From JAUWGC01 sp963753055 (GTDB lineage Bacteria; Bacteroidota; Bacteroidia; Bacteroidales; B18-G4), in the NCBI GenBank assembly GCA_963753055.1, contig CAVWAP010000004.1, forward strand, positions 930,001-994,000: a DNA stretch of 64,000 bases, written 5' to 3'. The translations under genes and the position numbers were made by a program. This document shows, piece after piece, positions 29,767 to 38,626 of this stretch. The notes beneath the pieces were generated by a model. It was not told the origin of the DNA. It worked only from the letters and a program-made list of their open reading frames with translations, and did no database searches. Position 1 is the first letter of the stretch; every line of letters begins with the position of its first letter.

Positions 29767-31708
29767 ATGAAAGTATCAGTATTACATCTTGTCCTGTCCT
29801 GCCTAATGCTCCTGGCAGGGAATGTAAATGCCCAGGTTTATCCTGACAATGAGCTCACCAATTCACCAAAAGCTAAAAAATGGCAGGATAAGGCCACGGA
29901 TGCTTATGGGTTTAGAGACTTTGATAAGGCAGAGGAATACTGCCACAAGGCCATCTCCTATGACGAAGGATACATACTTCCTTATATGATGCTGGGGGAT
30001 ATTTATTCTGCCAGGGAGGAATATGACAGGAGCATACAGACATACGAAACATTGCTGAGCTTGAGGCCCGGTATACATCCTGATCCCTATTATTTCCTTG
30101 GTATGGCACAGTATATGAAAGGTGAGTACCAGGCTGCAATACCTAATTTCAGGAAATACCTTGATTATCCTGAGATCGATCCTTTCAGGGGGATGAATGC
30201 TGAGGAAATGCTTGCCAGCGCTGTCTTTAGGGCTAATTCTATGGCAAATCCTGTCCCTTTTAATCCCAGGAATATCGGGCAGGGAGTGAACACGCCCTTT
30301 GATGAATATGTGAACATTATTACCACGGATGGAAGTCGTATGTTGTTTACAAGGAGAACACCCATCCATCTTGAAAAGGGCCTTTACGAAGAAATTGTAT
30401 TCAGTTCGAGTAACCTGGATGATGCCTGGCAGACTGCCCTGAATTTTGATGAAAAGCTTAATGCGGTTGGTAGCCTGGGTGCGATCACTATTTCCCCGGA
30501 TGGCATGTATATATTCTTTACTTCCTGCCATCTTCCACAGGGTTATGGCAGCTGTGACCTCTATTATATGCAGCGTAATGGAAATCAATGGACTACGCCT
30601 GAAAATCTTGGACCAGTCATTAATACGACCACCTGGGAGTCACAACCTTCCTTTTCCACTGATGGTAAAACATTATATTTTGCCAGTCGCCGCCCGGGAG
30701 GCTTTGGGAGCTCGGACCTCTGGAAGTCGGAACTGACGGAGAACGGACGCTGGAGCACCCCAATAAACCTTGGCGAGAAGGTTAATACTTTAGAATCGGA
30801 AATGTCGCCGCAGATACATCAGGATGGCCAGACACTCTATTTCTCATCCAAAGGACATTTGGGGATGGGAGGGTATGACCTTTTCTATACCAGGCTTGAT
30901 AGCAATGGTTTTTGGGGCAAGCCTGTCAACATTGGTTATCCTGTAAATACATTATCTGATGAGGTGATTATCGTTGTCACCGCCAACGGGACAGAAGCTT
31001 ACATATCTTCTGATCAATATGGAGGCTACGGGAAGTTTGATGTTTACCGTTTTGAAATGCCGGTAGCAGCAAGACCAGAGCAGGTAACATACATGAAAGG
31101 GAAGGTATTCGATGCCCAGGACAAAGAGCCCCTTCTTGCTCGCTTTGAGCTGATAGACCTGGAAAGTGGCAGGGCTGTTGTCGAATCCTGGTCGGATGAG
31201 GTGAACGGGGAGTTCCTGGTATGCCTCCCTGCGAACCACCAGTATGCATTAAATGTGTCGAGCGAATGGTACCTCTTTCATTCGGAAAATTTCAACCTGA
31301 CCGGTGAAAACACCGCCCTGGAGCCTTTCATAAAGGATATCCCCATGAAAAAAATTGAAAAGGGAGAATCGGTCGTCCTGGAAAACATCTTCTATGAAAC
31401 CGATAAATTTGATCTGAAAGAAGAATCCATTATAGAGCTCCAGAAACTCATCAGTTACCTCAACCAATACCCTTCCCTGAGTATAGAGATTGGAGGCCAT
31501 ACAGATAATGTCAGGCACAGAGAGTTACAACCTGGTGCTGTCCAATAAGCGGGCCGAATCTGTATTTAATTACCTGGTTGGACAAGGCATCTCACCCGAC
31601 AGGCTCACATCTAAAGGATATGGATTTGCCATACCGGTAGCATCTAACGAAACCGAATCCGGCCGCTCCCAGAACCGGAGGACAGAGTTTAAAGTGACTG
31701 ATTACTAA
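29767..31708 (+). pseudogene. TPR-PD40-OmpA envelope protein gene with a one-base frameshift
   Basis: The intact product would be about 647 residues: signal peptide (VLHLVLSCLMLLAGNVNAQ), TPR-like helices at about 40-150, PD40/WD40-like strands at about 200-430 (SFSTDGKTLYFASRRPGGFG), a short carboxypeptidase-regulatory-like segment, and a C-terminal OmpA peptidoglycan-binding domain. Reading frame 1 stops at 31548 in the middle of OmpA, after IEIGGHTDNVRHRELQ. Frame 2 continues correctly with GTESYNLVLSNKRAESV and ends at 31708. Removing the A at 31513 restores HTDNVGTESYNL exactly. The site is not a homopolymer or a known slippery sequence. It is either a recent mutation or a sequence error; the truncated 593-residue form would lose peptidoglycan binding. 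The gene follows queE by 9 bases. Confidence 0.88.
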
Positions 31709-31762
31709 GATCCTTGATGCTGGATCCTGGATGCTAGATCCAGTATCCAGAATCTAGCAAAC
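31709..31762. repeat. GGATCCTGGATGCTAGATCCAG inverted word repeat
   Basis: TGCTGGATCCTGGATGC and TAGATCCAGTATCCAG/AATCTAGCA are partly complementary and form a hairpin just after the OmpA stop. It may act as a terminator, though no clear T run follows. Confidence 0.7.
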
Positions 31763-31801
31763 TTACTTCTCCTTTTTCTTGCCAAAGTAACTCACTTACA
31801 T

Positions 31802-31809
31802 TATATTTG
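31802..31809 (+). promoter_or_regulatory. -7 box TATATTTG of the polyamine operon
   Basis: TATATTTG fits TAnnTTTG and lies 25 bases before the arginine decarboxylase ATG. Confidence 0.5.
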
Positions 31810-31833
31810 AAAAGTCAATTTAAGTGAATTACT

Positions 31834-33225
31834 ATGAAGAATAAATACATAGATCTGATCGAGCAGACATTTGATTTTCCACAGGATGAATTCCGTGTGG
31901 AAGATGGGGAGCTGTATTATAATGAGTTACCACTAATGGATATCATCAAGCAGTATGGGACGCCGTTGAAAATTACCTTCCTGCCTAAAATATCATCGCA
32001 AATTCAAAAGTCTAAAACGCTCTTTAATGTGGCTATGGCCAAAGCTGATTACAAGGGGGATTATTATTACAGCTATTGTACAAAAAGCTCCCATTTTTCA
32101 TTTATTATTGAGGAGGTTTTGAAAAACGACAGCCATCTCGAAACGTCTTCAGCTTTTGATATCAACATTATTGAAGAGTTGTTTGAGCAGGGATTGATTC
32201 ATAAAAGCATGTACATCATCTGCAATGGCTTCAAGCGGCCGCAATATCTTGAGAATATCGTAAGGCTTATTAATAATGGATATACCAATGTGATTCCGAT
32301 ACTGGACAACCTTCATGAACTCGACTATTATAAAGCCCATGCAAAGAATAAGTTTAACGTTGGTATACGCATTGCATCTGAGGAGGAGCCCAGGTTTGAG
32401 TTTTATACTTCCCGCTTGGGAATCAGGTATAATGATATCGTCCCTTACTATGAGCGGGCAATAAAGAATGATAAGCGAATTGGCCTGAAAATGCTCCATT
32501 TCTTCATCAATACTGGTATCAGGGATACTGCTTATTACTGGAATGAGCTATCCAAGAGTGTGAATGTATACTGTGAATTGAAGAAGATGTGTCCCGAATT
32601 GGACTCTCTCAATATAGGTGGAGGATTACCGATTAAGAATTCCCTGGGCTTCGATTATGATTATGAATACATGAGTGAAGAGATCATTGCACAGATTAAA
32701 AGTGTTTGCGAGAGGAACAATACTCATGAGCCTGATATTTTCACGGAATTTGGATCTTTCACTGTTGGAGAAAGTGGAGCAGTGCTTTATTCCGTCCTGG
32801 GGCAGAAATGGCAGAACGACCGTGAACGCTGGAATATGATCGACAGTTCTTTCATGACCACCGTGCCGGATACATGGGCTTTGAACCAGCGTTTTATTTT
32901 GCTTGCGATCAATCGTTGGCAGAGTGAGTACGAACGCGTGTTCCTGGGTGGGCTTACCTGTGACAGTATGGACTATTACAACTCCGAAACCCATTCTAAT
33001 GCTATATTTTTACCAAAAGTTGATCCTAAAGAGCCTCTATACATAGGTTTATTCCATACCGGAGCATACCAGGAGTCCGTAGGGGGCTTTGGCGGTATCC
33101 AACATTGCCTGATTCCTGCTCCCAAGCATATTATTGTTGATATAGAGGAAGATGGAGAGATTTCCACAAAGCTATTCGCCAAGGAACAGAGCTATAAATC
33201 CATGTTAAAAACGCTTGGTTATTAA
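31834..33225 (+). CDS. speA: Arginine decarboxylase (fold III, PLP-dependent)
   Basis: Converts arginine to agmatine, first step of polyamine synthesis. 463 residues, shorter than the E. coli SpeA (about 630) but usual for the Bacteroidota form. The PLP lysine lies in YSYCTKSSHF near residue 80, ahead of LETSSAFDINII. SLNIGGGLP near 265 matches the phosphate-binding loop, and GLTCDSMDYYN near 375 is the C-terminal CDS-D motif of alanine-racemase-fold decarboxylases. It is followed by agmatinase and a deoxyhypusine-synthase-like gene, which supports the arginine substrate over diaminopimelate or ornithine. Confidence 0.92.
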   Translation: MKNKYIDLIEQTFDFPQDEFRVEDGELYYNELPLMDIIKQYGTPLKITFLPKISSQIQKSKTLFNVAMAKADYKGDYYYSYCTKSSHFSFIIEEVLKNDSHLETSSAFDINIIEELFEQGLIHKSMYIICNGFKRPQYLENIVRLINNGYTNVIPILDNLHELDYYKAHAKNKFNVGIRIASEEEPRFEFYTSRLGIRYNDIVPYYERAIKNDKRIGLKMLHFFINTGIRDTAYYWNELSKSVNVYCELKKMCPELDSLNIGGGLPIKNSLGFDYDYEYMSEEIIAQIKSVCERNNTHEPDIFTEFGSFTVGESGAVLYSVLGQKWQNDRERWNMIDSSFMTTVPDTWALNQRFILLAINRWQSEYERVFLGGLTCDSMDYYNSETHSNAIFLPKVDPKEPLYIGLFHTGAYQESVGGFGGIQHCLIPAPKHIIVDIEEDGEISTKLFAKEQSYKSMLKTLGY

Positions 33226-33249
33226 CCTGCCATAATTTATTTTTACCTT

Positions 33250-34110
33250 ATGGAAAAACTGATCTATGGAAAGACCCCGGAAGAATACTCAGGTTATGAA
33301 TCATCTAAGGTCGTTTTTCTTCCAATTCCATATGACGGCACCAGTACTTGGGTGAAAGGGGCCGACAAAGGTCCTGAAGCAATCATCGACGCTTCAGGGC
33401 ATATGGAACTTTACGATATTGACACCGATAGCGAGATATACATGATTGGCCTGCACACAGCTCCGCCCGTAAACGAAGGCTCAAGCCCGGAATCCATGGT
33501 CGATGCAGCATATGTACGTGTCCGTTCAATGATCAAGGATGAAAAGTTTATTGTGTCAATCGGAGGTGAGCATTCAGTAAGTATTGGTCCCATAAAAGCC
33601 CATGTTGAAGCATACGATGATCTTACCGTTCTGCAGTTTGATGCCCATACAGACCTGCGACAGGAATATGAAGGCAGCAGGTATAACCATGCTTGTGTGA
33701 TGGCACGGACGCTTGAACTGTGCCCCTTTGTGCAGGTCGGTATCAGGAGCATGGATGTTGAAGAGCTGCCCTTTATCCGGAAAGACAGGATCTTTTATGC
33801 GAAAGATATCAGGGCAGGAGTGAACCCTAGCTGGAAAAGTGATGTAGTGGATTTGCTCAGTTCGAATGTTTATATCACCATCGACCTGGATGGCTTTGAC
33901 CCGTCGATTATGCCTTCCACAGGCACCCCGGAACCAGGTGGCTTATATTATTATGATCTTATCGAATTGGTCAGAAAAGTCAATGAAGAACGCAATATCG
34001 TCGGGTTTGATGTGGTTGAACTCTGCCCAAATCCTATAAACAAATCTCCTGATTTCCTGGCTTCCAAGCTTATTTACCAGATTATATCGATGAAATTTAA
34101 TAAATTATGA
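33250..34110 (+). CDS. speB: Agmatinase / ureohydrolase
   Basis: Hydrolyses agmatine to putrescine and urea. 286 residues with the three ureohydrolase signatures that hold two manganese ions: SIGGEHSVSIG near 100, FDAHTDLR near 125 and ITIDLDGFDPS near 210. It sits 24 bases after arginine decarboxylase and overlaps the next gene by four bases (ATGA), so translation is probably coupled. Arginase is the alternative; context favours agmatinase. Confidence 0.95.
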   Translation: MEKLIYGKTPEEYSGYESSKVVFLPIPYDGTSTWVKGADKGPEAIIDASGHMELYDIDTDSEIYMIGLHTAPPVNEGSSPESMVDAAYVRVRSMIKDEKFIVSIGGEHSVSIGPIKAHVEAYDDLTVLQFDAHTDLRQEYEGSRYNHACVMARTLELCPFVQVGIRSMDVEELPFIRKDRIFYAKDIRAGVNPSWKSDVVDLLSSNVYITIDLDGFDPSIMPSTGTPEPGGLYYYDLIELVRKVNEERNIVGFDVVELCPNPINKSPDFLASKLIYQIISMKFNKL

Positions 34111-35120
34111 AAAAGAAAGAACTTCTTCAGGACACCATCAAGCATGTTGACATCAAATCATATGATGCCAGCCCGATTATCGACAGTATGCGGGAAATGT
34201 CATTCACTTCTCGTGAAATTGCTTCTGCTGCTGATATCTACAACAGGATGATCAAGGATAAGGACTGTACCATCATACTGACCCTTGCCGGTAGCACAAG
34301 CGCCGGAGGATGTATGCAGGTTTATGTCGATATGGTCAGATATAAGATGATCGATGTAGTTGTTGCTACTGGGGCTTCCATTGTCGATATGGATTTCTTT
34401 GAGGCCCTTGGTTATAAGCATTATAAGGGAAGTCCCGATGCTGATGACAAGATCCTCAGGGATAATTATATTGACAGGATTTATGATACTTATATTGACG
34501 AAGAAGAGCTTCAGGCCTGTGATATGACGGTGCATAAAATTGCTGACTCTTTGCAACCAAAACCCTACTCATCACGTGAATTTATTTGGGAGATGGGTCG
34601 TTACCTGAGCAAACATGCTAAAAAGAAGGATTCCCTGGTGCAGGCATGCTATGAGCATAATGTACCAATTTTCTGTCCGGCTTTCGTTGATAGCAGTGCA
34701 GGCTTTGGCCTGGTCAAACATCAATGGGATAATCCCGACAAACATCTTTCTATAGATGCAGTAAAAGATTTTCTTGAACTTACAAAGATCAAGATGGAAG
34801 CAGGTACAACAGGGCTGTTTATGATCGGTGGGGGAGTGCCCAAGAACTTCACTCAGGATACGGTCATATGTGCTGAGATCCTGGGCAGCGACGTACCTAT
34901 GCACAAATATGCCATCCAGATCACTGTGGCTGATGTCCGTGACGGGGCATGCTCCAGCTCAACCCTCAAAGAGGCATCATCGTGGGGTAAGGTCGATACC
35001 GTTTATGAACAGATGGTCTATGCCGAAGCCACCACCGTCCTGCCCTTGATTGCAAGCTACCTTTACCACAAGGGGGATTGGAAAGCAAGGGAATATAAGG
35101 AATGGACAAAACTTTTTTGA
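34107..35120 (+). CDS. Deoxyhypusine synthase-like protein (polyamine aminobutyl transferase)
   Basis: 337 residues of the deoxyhypusine synthase family. In eukaryotes the enzyme moves an aminobutyl group from spermidine to a lysine of eIF5A; bacteria lack that substrate, and bacterial homologues have been linked to making polyamines such as homospermidine or spermidine. LTLAGSTSAGGCMQVY and VVVATGASIVDMDFF match the NAD-binding part. The lysine that forms the covalent imine is retained in EASSWGKVD near residue 300, followed by YAEATTVLPLIASYL. It is the third gene of a tight operon after arginine decarboxylase and agmatinase, which produce putrescine. The product is therefore probably a longer polyamine; which one cannot be told from sequence. 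Confidence 0.88.
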   Translation: MKKKELLQDTIKHVDIKSYDASPIIDSMREMSFTSREIASAADIYNRMIKDKDCTIILTLAGSTSAGGCMQVYVDMVRYKMIDVVVATGASIVDMDFFEALGYKHYKGSPDADDKILRDNYIDRIYDTYIDEEELQACDMTVHKIADSLQPKPYSSREFIWEMGRYLSKHAKKKDSLVQACYEHNVPIFCPAFVDSSAGFGLVKHQWDNPDKHLSIDAVKDFLELTKIKMEAGTTGLFMIGGGVPKNFTQDTVICAEILGSDVPMHKYAIQITVADVRDGACSSSTLKEASSWGKVDTVYEQMVYAEATTVLPLIASYLYHKGDWKAREYKEWTKLF

Positions 35121-35210
35121 TATCTGATTCGTGATATCTGATATCTGATATTTGATTTCCTGTTCTCCGTCCACAAATTTTTCTGCGTTCTTCGTTCTGC
35201 GATCTTCGAT
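35120..35210. repeat. TGATATCTGA and TTCTGCG word repeats
   Basis: Three to four TGATATCTG words are followed by TTCTGCGTTCTTCGTTCTGC. The two word types are also found at 20548, 23351 and 43490-43610. Confidence 0.8.
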
Positions 35211-35217
35211 TTATTCC

Positions 35218-35225
35218 TATCTTTG
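35218..35225 (+). promoter_or_regulatory. -7 box TATCTTTG for thrS
   Basis: TATCTTTG followed by GCACC is a very typical Bacteroidota -7 element. It lies 30 bases before the thrS ATG. Confidence 0.6.
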
Positions 35226-35254
35226 CACCCTCTTTTTAAAAATGAACGGAATTT

Positions 35255-37189
35255 ATGATCAATATCACTTTACCGGATAACTCAGTGAGGCAGTATAATA
35301 AAGGTGTTACTGCCCATGAGATTGCCATGAGCATCAGTGAGGGGCTGGCCAGGAATGTGCTGGCTGCCAAGGTGGATAATGAGGTCTGGGATGCTATGCG
35401 TCCCATCAATCAGGATGCCAGGGTAAAGTTATTGACGTGGAATGACAAGGATGGCAAGGCAGCCATGTGGCACTCATCTGCACACCTGATGGCGGAAGCT
35501 GTGGAACAGCTGTTTCCAGGTGTCAAGTTTGGCATAGGCCCGGATATTGAGAACGGGTTCTATTATGATATCGATTTTGGTGAGCACAGTATTTCAGATG
35601 CTGACTTCACGAAGATTGAAGAGCGCATGCTGCAGCTTGCCAGGGACAAACAGACTTTTAGCCGCAAAGAAGTTTCCAAGAAAGAAGCTCTTAAATACTT
35701 TTCTGATAAGGGTGATGAGTACAAACTGGAGTTGATTGATGAGCTTGATGATGGGGAGATCACTTTCTATGAGTCGGGCACCTTCACTGACCTTTGCCGT
35801 GGTCCGCATATCCCGGATACCAGCCCTGTCAAAGCCGTTAAGGTATTAAGCCTTGCAGGCGCTTATTGGCGTGGTGATGAGAACAGGAAGCAGCTGACCC
35901 GCCTGTATGGCATTGCCTTCCCAAAACAAAAAGAACTGACTGAATTCCTTGAGCTGCTTGAAGAAGCTAAGAAGCGTGATCACCGTAAGCTTGGGAAAGA
36001 ACTGGAGATCTTTGCGTTTTCACAGCTGGTAGGCTCAGGGTTGCCTTTATGGCTGCCTAAAGGCGCTGCTTTGCGTGAGAGGCTTGAGAATTTTCTAAAG
36101 AAGGCCCAGAAGAAAGCAGGCTATGAACAGGTGATAACACCGCATATTGGCAAGGTTGAATTATTCAAGACTTCAGGACATTTCCAGAAATATGGATCTG
36201 ATTCCTTTCAGCCCATCTCAACACCCATTGAAGGTGAGGAGTTCTTCCTGAAGCCAATGAACTGTCCGCACCATTGTGAGGTATATAGGACCAAGCCAAG
36301 ATCCTACAAGGACCTGCCTATCCGCATGGCGGAGTTTGGAACCGTATATCGTTATGAGCAAAGCGGCGAGCTTCATGGCTTGACCAGGGTGCGTGGATTT
36401 ACGCAGGATGATGCACATATATTCTGTACTGCCGAGCAGCTGAAGGATGAGTTTAAAGGCGTGATGGATATTGTGATGCAAATCTTCAAGGCGCTGGATT
36501 TCAAAGACTATATCACACAGATATCGTTGAGGGACCCCAACGACAAAGAAAAATATATTGGCTCTGATGAAAACTGGGATAAGGCTGAAAAAGCGATCCT
36601 GGAGGTTGCTGAGGAAAGTGGACTGGAGACAGTCATTGAAGAGGGGGAAGCAGCATTTTACGGACCCAAGATGGACTTTATGGTCAAGGATGCACTCGGA
36701 AGGCAATGGCAGCTGGGTACTATCCAGGTTGACTATAACCTTCCGGAAAGGTTTGAATTAGAGTATGTTGGAAGTGACAATGAGAAGCACAGGCCCATCA
36801 TGATCCACAGGGCGCCCTTTGGATCCATGGAAAGGTTCGTTGCTGTTTTATTGGAACATTGTGCCGGTAAGTTCCCGTTATGGCTAACTCCGGATCAGGC
36901 TATCGTGCTGCCTATCAGTGAAAAATATCATAATTATGCAAAAAAAGTTTTAACTTTGCTAAATAATTACGAAATTCGCGCCCTCGTTGATGAGAGGAGT
37001 GAGAAAACAGGCAGGAAGATCAGGGACGCAGAGATGAACAAGATCCCTTACATGCTGATCGTTGGAGAGAAGGAAGAGGCAGATGGAACAGTATCAGTGC
37101 GGAAGCAGGGAGAGGGAGATTTGGGTACATTTACAATTGACAATTTTAAAGATATGATAGACCAGGAAGTGAAGAAAGTCCTGGAGTAG
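35255..37189 (+). CDS. thrS: Threonyl-tRNA synthetase
   Basis: Class II synthetase for threonine. 644 residues, full length. N-terminal TGS domain (1-60, ITLPDNSVRQYNKGVTA); editing domain with HSSAH near residue 75 and CRGPHIP near 185; catalytic core with MNCPHHCEVY near 335, whose Cys binds zinc, and a C-terminal anticodon-binding domain. First gene of thrS-infC-rpmI-rplT, the same order as in E. coli. No operator mimicking the tRNA-Thr anticodon arm is obvious in the short leader. Confidence 0.98.
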   Translation: MINITLPDNSVRQYNKGVTAHEIAMSISEGLARNVLAAKVDNEVWDAMRPINQDARVKLLTWNDKDGKAAMWHSSAHLMAEAVEQLFPGVKFGIGPDIENGFYYDIDFGEHSISDADFTKIEERMLQLARDKQTFSRKEVSKKEALKYFSDKGDEYKLELIDELDDGEITFYESGTFTDLCRGPHIPDTSPVKAVKVLSLAGAYWRGDENRKQLTRLYGIAFPKQKELTEFLELLEEAKKRDHRKLGKELEIFAFSQLVGSGLPLWLPKGAALRERLENFLKKAQKKAGYEQVITPHIGKVELFKTSGHFQKYGSDSFQPISTPIEGEEFFLKPMNCPHHCEVYRTKPRSYKDLPIRMAEFGTVYRYEQSGELHGLTRVRGFTQDDAHIFCTAEQLKDEFKGVMDIVMQIFKALDFKDYITQISLRDPNDKEKYIGSDENWDKAEKAILEVAEESGLETVIEEGEAAFYGPKMDFMVKDALGRQWQLGTIQVDYNLPERFELEYVGSDNEKHRPIMIHRAPFGSMERFVAVLLEHCAGKFPLWLTPDQAIVLPISEKYHNYAKKVLTLLNNYEIRALVDERSEKTGRKIRDAEMNKIPYMLIVGEKEEADGTVSVRKQGEGDLGTFTIDNFKDMIDQEVKKVLE

Positions 37190-37203
37190 TATTCATTAAC
37201 ATA

Positions 37204-37220
37204 AAGGAGGATAAGCAATA
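37204..37220 (+). promoter_or_regulatory. infC ribosome binding site and ATA start
   Basis: AAGGAGG (37204-37210) pairs with the CCTCC at the 16S 3' end. The 7-base spacing places ATA, the only plausible start, in the decoding position. Strong Shine-Dalgarno sequences are otherwise rare in this window, which suggests it compensates for the poor start codon. Confidence 0.75.
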
Positions 37221-37781
37221 GCAACACATTTCAACAGGGGGGGGAGAGGCAGGTTCAACCGGCCACCCCGGAAAAGAGAAGACCTACACAGGATTAATGA
37301 GAGGATATCTGCACCTGTGGTCAGGGTTGTTGGAGATAATGTGGAGGTTGGGATTTATAATATAAGAGAAGCGATAGCAATAGCTGATGAGCAGGGGCTT
37401 GATCTTGTTGAGATCTCCCCTTCAGCCAATCCTCCGGTATGCAAGGTTATTGACTATAAGAAGTTTCTCTACGAGCAGAAGAAGAAAGCCAAAGAGATCA
37501 AGGCCAAGACAGCCAAGGTCGTTGTTAAAGAGATCAGGCTTGGGCCTAATATTGATGACCATGATTTTAATTTTAAGTTAAAGCATGCCATTAAGTTTCT
37601 ACAGGATGGGGCAAAGGTGAAGGTGGACGTGTTCTTTAAAGGAAGAACCATCATTTACAAGGAAAAAGGTGAATATGTGCTGTTGAGGTTTGCTTCGGAG
37701 CTTGATGAATACGGGAAGGTGGAGAGGTTGCCTAAACTTGAAGGCAAGCGCATGATCATGATCATCGCACCAAAAAAGTAA
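37218..37781 (+). CDS. infC: Translation initiation factor IF-3, AUA start codon
   Basis: Binds the 30S subunit and checks the start codon and initiator tRNA. Translating from ATA at 37218 gives (M)ATHFNRGGRGRFNRPPRKR, then EDLHRINERISAPVVRVVGDN, which continues the family N terminus; the first in-frame GTG at 37317 would remove more than 30 residues, including LHRIN. AAGGAGG at 37204-37210 stands 7 bases before the ATA, the best Shine-Dalgarno in the window. E. coli infC likewise uses a rare AUU start with a strong Shine-Dalgarno, and IF-3 represses its own translation through it, so the same control is likely here. The length of 187 residues is normal. Confidence 0.88.
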   Translation: MATHFNRGGRGRFNRPPRKREDLHRINERISAPVVRVVGDNVEVGIYNIREAIAIADEQGLDLVEISPSANPPVCKVIDYKKFLYEQKKKAKEIKAKTAKVVVKEIRLGPNIDDHDFNFKLKHAIKFLQDGAKVKVDVFFKGRTIIYKEKGEYVLLRFASELDEYGKVERLPKLEGKRMIMIIAPKK

Positions 37782-37810
37782 ATTTTTTAAACTATATAAA
37801 GCTTTTAGTA

Positions 37811-38005
37811 ATGCCTAAAATGAAAACTAAGTCCGGCGCCAAGAAAAGATTTTCTTTGACAGGAACCGGCAAGATTAAAAGAAAGCACGCATACAAAAGT
37901 CATATTCTGACTAAGAAAACCAAGAAGCAGAAACGTAATCTGACATACAAGACCATCGTTGACCCTGCTGATGAGAAGAATGTGCGTGAAATGATTCAAA
38001 AGTAA
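37811..38005 (+). CDS. rpmI: Ribosomal protein bL35
   Basis: 64 residues, basic, with the family pattern MPKMKTKSGAKKRF ... KRKHAYKSHILTKKT. Part of the large subunit. It lies between infC and rplT as in most bacteria. Confidence 0.98.
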   Translation: MPKMKTKSGAKKRFSLTGTGKIKRKHAYKSHILTKKTKKQKRNLTYKTIVDPADEKNVREMIQK

Positions 38006-38077
38006 AACGATTGTTTAACTTACTGCCAGCTTTAAAGTGTCCGTAAAGCCGGACCGCTGTAGTAAAAATTAGAAAAA

Positions 38078-38422
38078 ATGCCAAGATCAGTAAATTCAGT
38101 AGCTTCAAAGCAACGGCGCAAGAAGGTCATGAAGCAGACCAAGGGCCAGTTTGGCCGCAGGAAAAACGTGTGGACCGTTGCCAAGAATGCATATGAAAAA
38201 GGATTGACATATGCATATCGTGACAGGAAAAACAAGAAAAGAAATTTCAGGGCACTCTGGATCCAGCGTATCAATGCCGGTGTCAGGGAGCACGGAATGT
38301 CTTATTCAGTTTTCATGGGCAAGCTCCATGAAAAAGATATTAACCTCAGCCGCAAGGTCCTTGCCGACCTCGCAATGAACAATCCCGAAGCTTTTAAAGC
38401 GATAGTGGATAAAGTCAAATAG
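38078..38422 (+). CDS. rplT: Ribosomal protein bL20
   Basis: 114 residues; MPRSVNSVASKQRRKKVMKQ and TYAYRDRKNKKRNFRALWIQ are standard. It binds 23S rRNA early in assembly. Last gene of the thrS-infC-rpmI-rplT operon; a terminator follows at 38497. Confidence 0.98.
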   Translation: MPRSVNSVASKQRRKKVMKQTKGQFGRRKNVWTVAKNAYEKGLTYAYRDRKNKKRNFRALWIQRINAGVREHGMSYSVFMGKLHEKDINLSRKVLADLAMNNPEAFKAIVDKVK

Positions 38423-38490
38423 AGAAGAGAGAAGAGAGAAGAGAGAAGAGAGAAGAGAGAAGAGAGAAGAGAGAAGAGAAAGAAAGAGAA
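38421..38490. repeat. AGAGAAG heptamer repeat
   Basis: About nine tandem AGAGAAG units start at the rplT stop codon. The complementary TCTCTTC run is at 62530-62625, next to the tRNA-Arg attachment site. Confidence 0.92.
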
Positions 38491-38496
38491 AAGAGA

Positions 38497-38530
38497 AAGG
38501 GCTGGACGAATGAACGTCTGGCCCTTTTTC
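38497..38530 (+). terminator. Terminator of the thrS-infC-rpmI-rplT operon
   Basis: A 12-bp stem (AAGGGCTGGACG / CGTCTGGCCCTT with two G-T pairs) with a loop of about six bases, followed by a T run. Confidence 0.9.
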
Positions 38531-38533
38531 TTT

Positions 38534-38619
38534 TACCCTCCCCCAGGTTCGGTTATAATGTATTTGTATGCTGCGAATGCACCCCCTCCCTCTCGAGGGA
38601 GGGGGACGGGGGGTGGGTA
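38534..38619. repeat. GC-rich palindromic element, copy 2 of 3 (inverted)
   Basis: The reverse complement of the element at 28098: outer TACCC / GGGTA ends, CCCCCTCCCTCTCGAGGGAG palindrome, and GTATGCTGCGAATGC in between. It lies between two convergent transcripts. Confidence 0.88.
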
Positions 38620-38626
38620 AAGAATA

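Noticed and set aside
31490..31560. Programmed ribosomal frameshift in the OmpA gene
   Set aside because: No slippery sequence or downstream pseudoknot is seen, and the family is normally a single frame.
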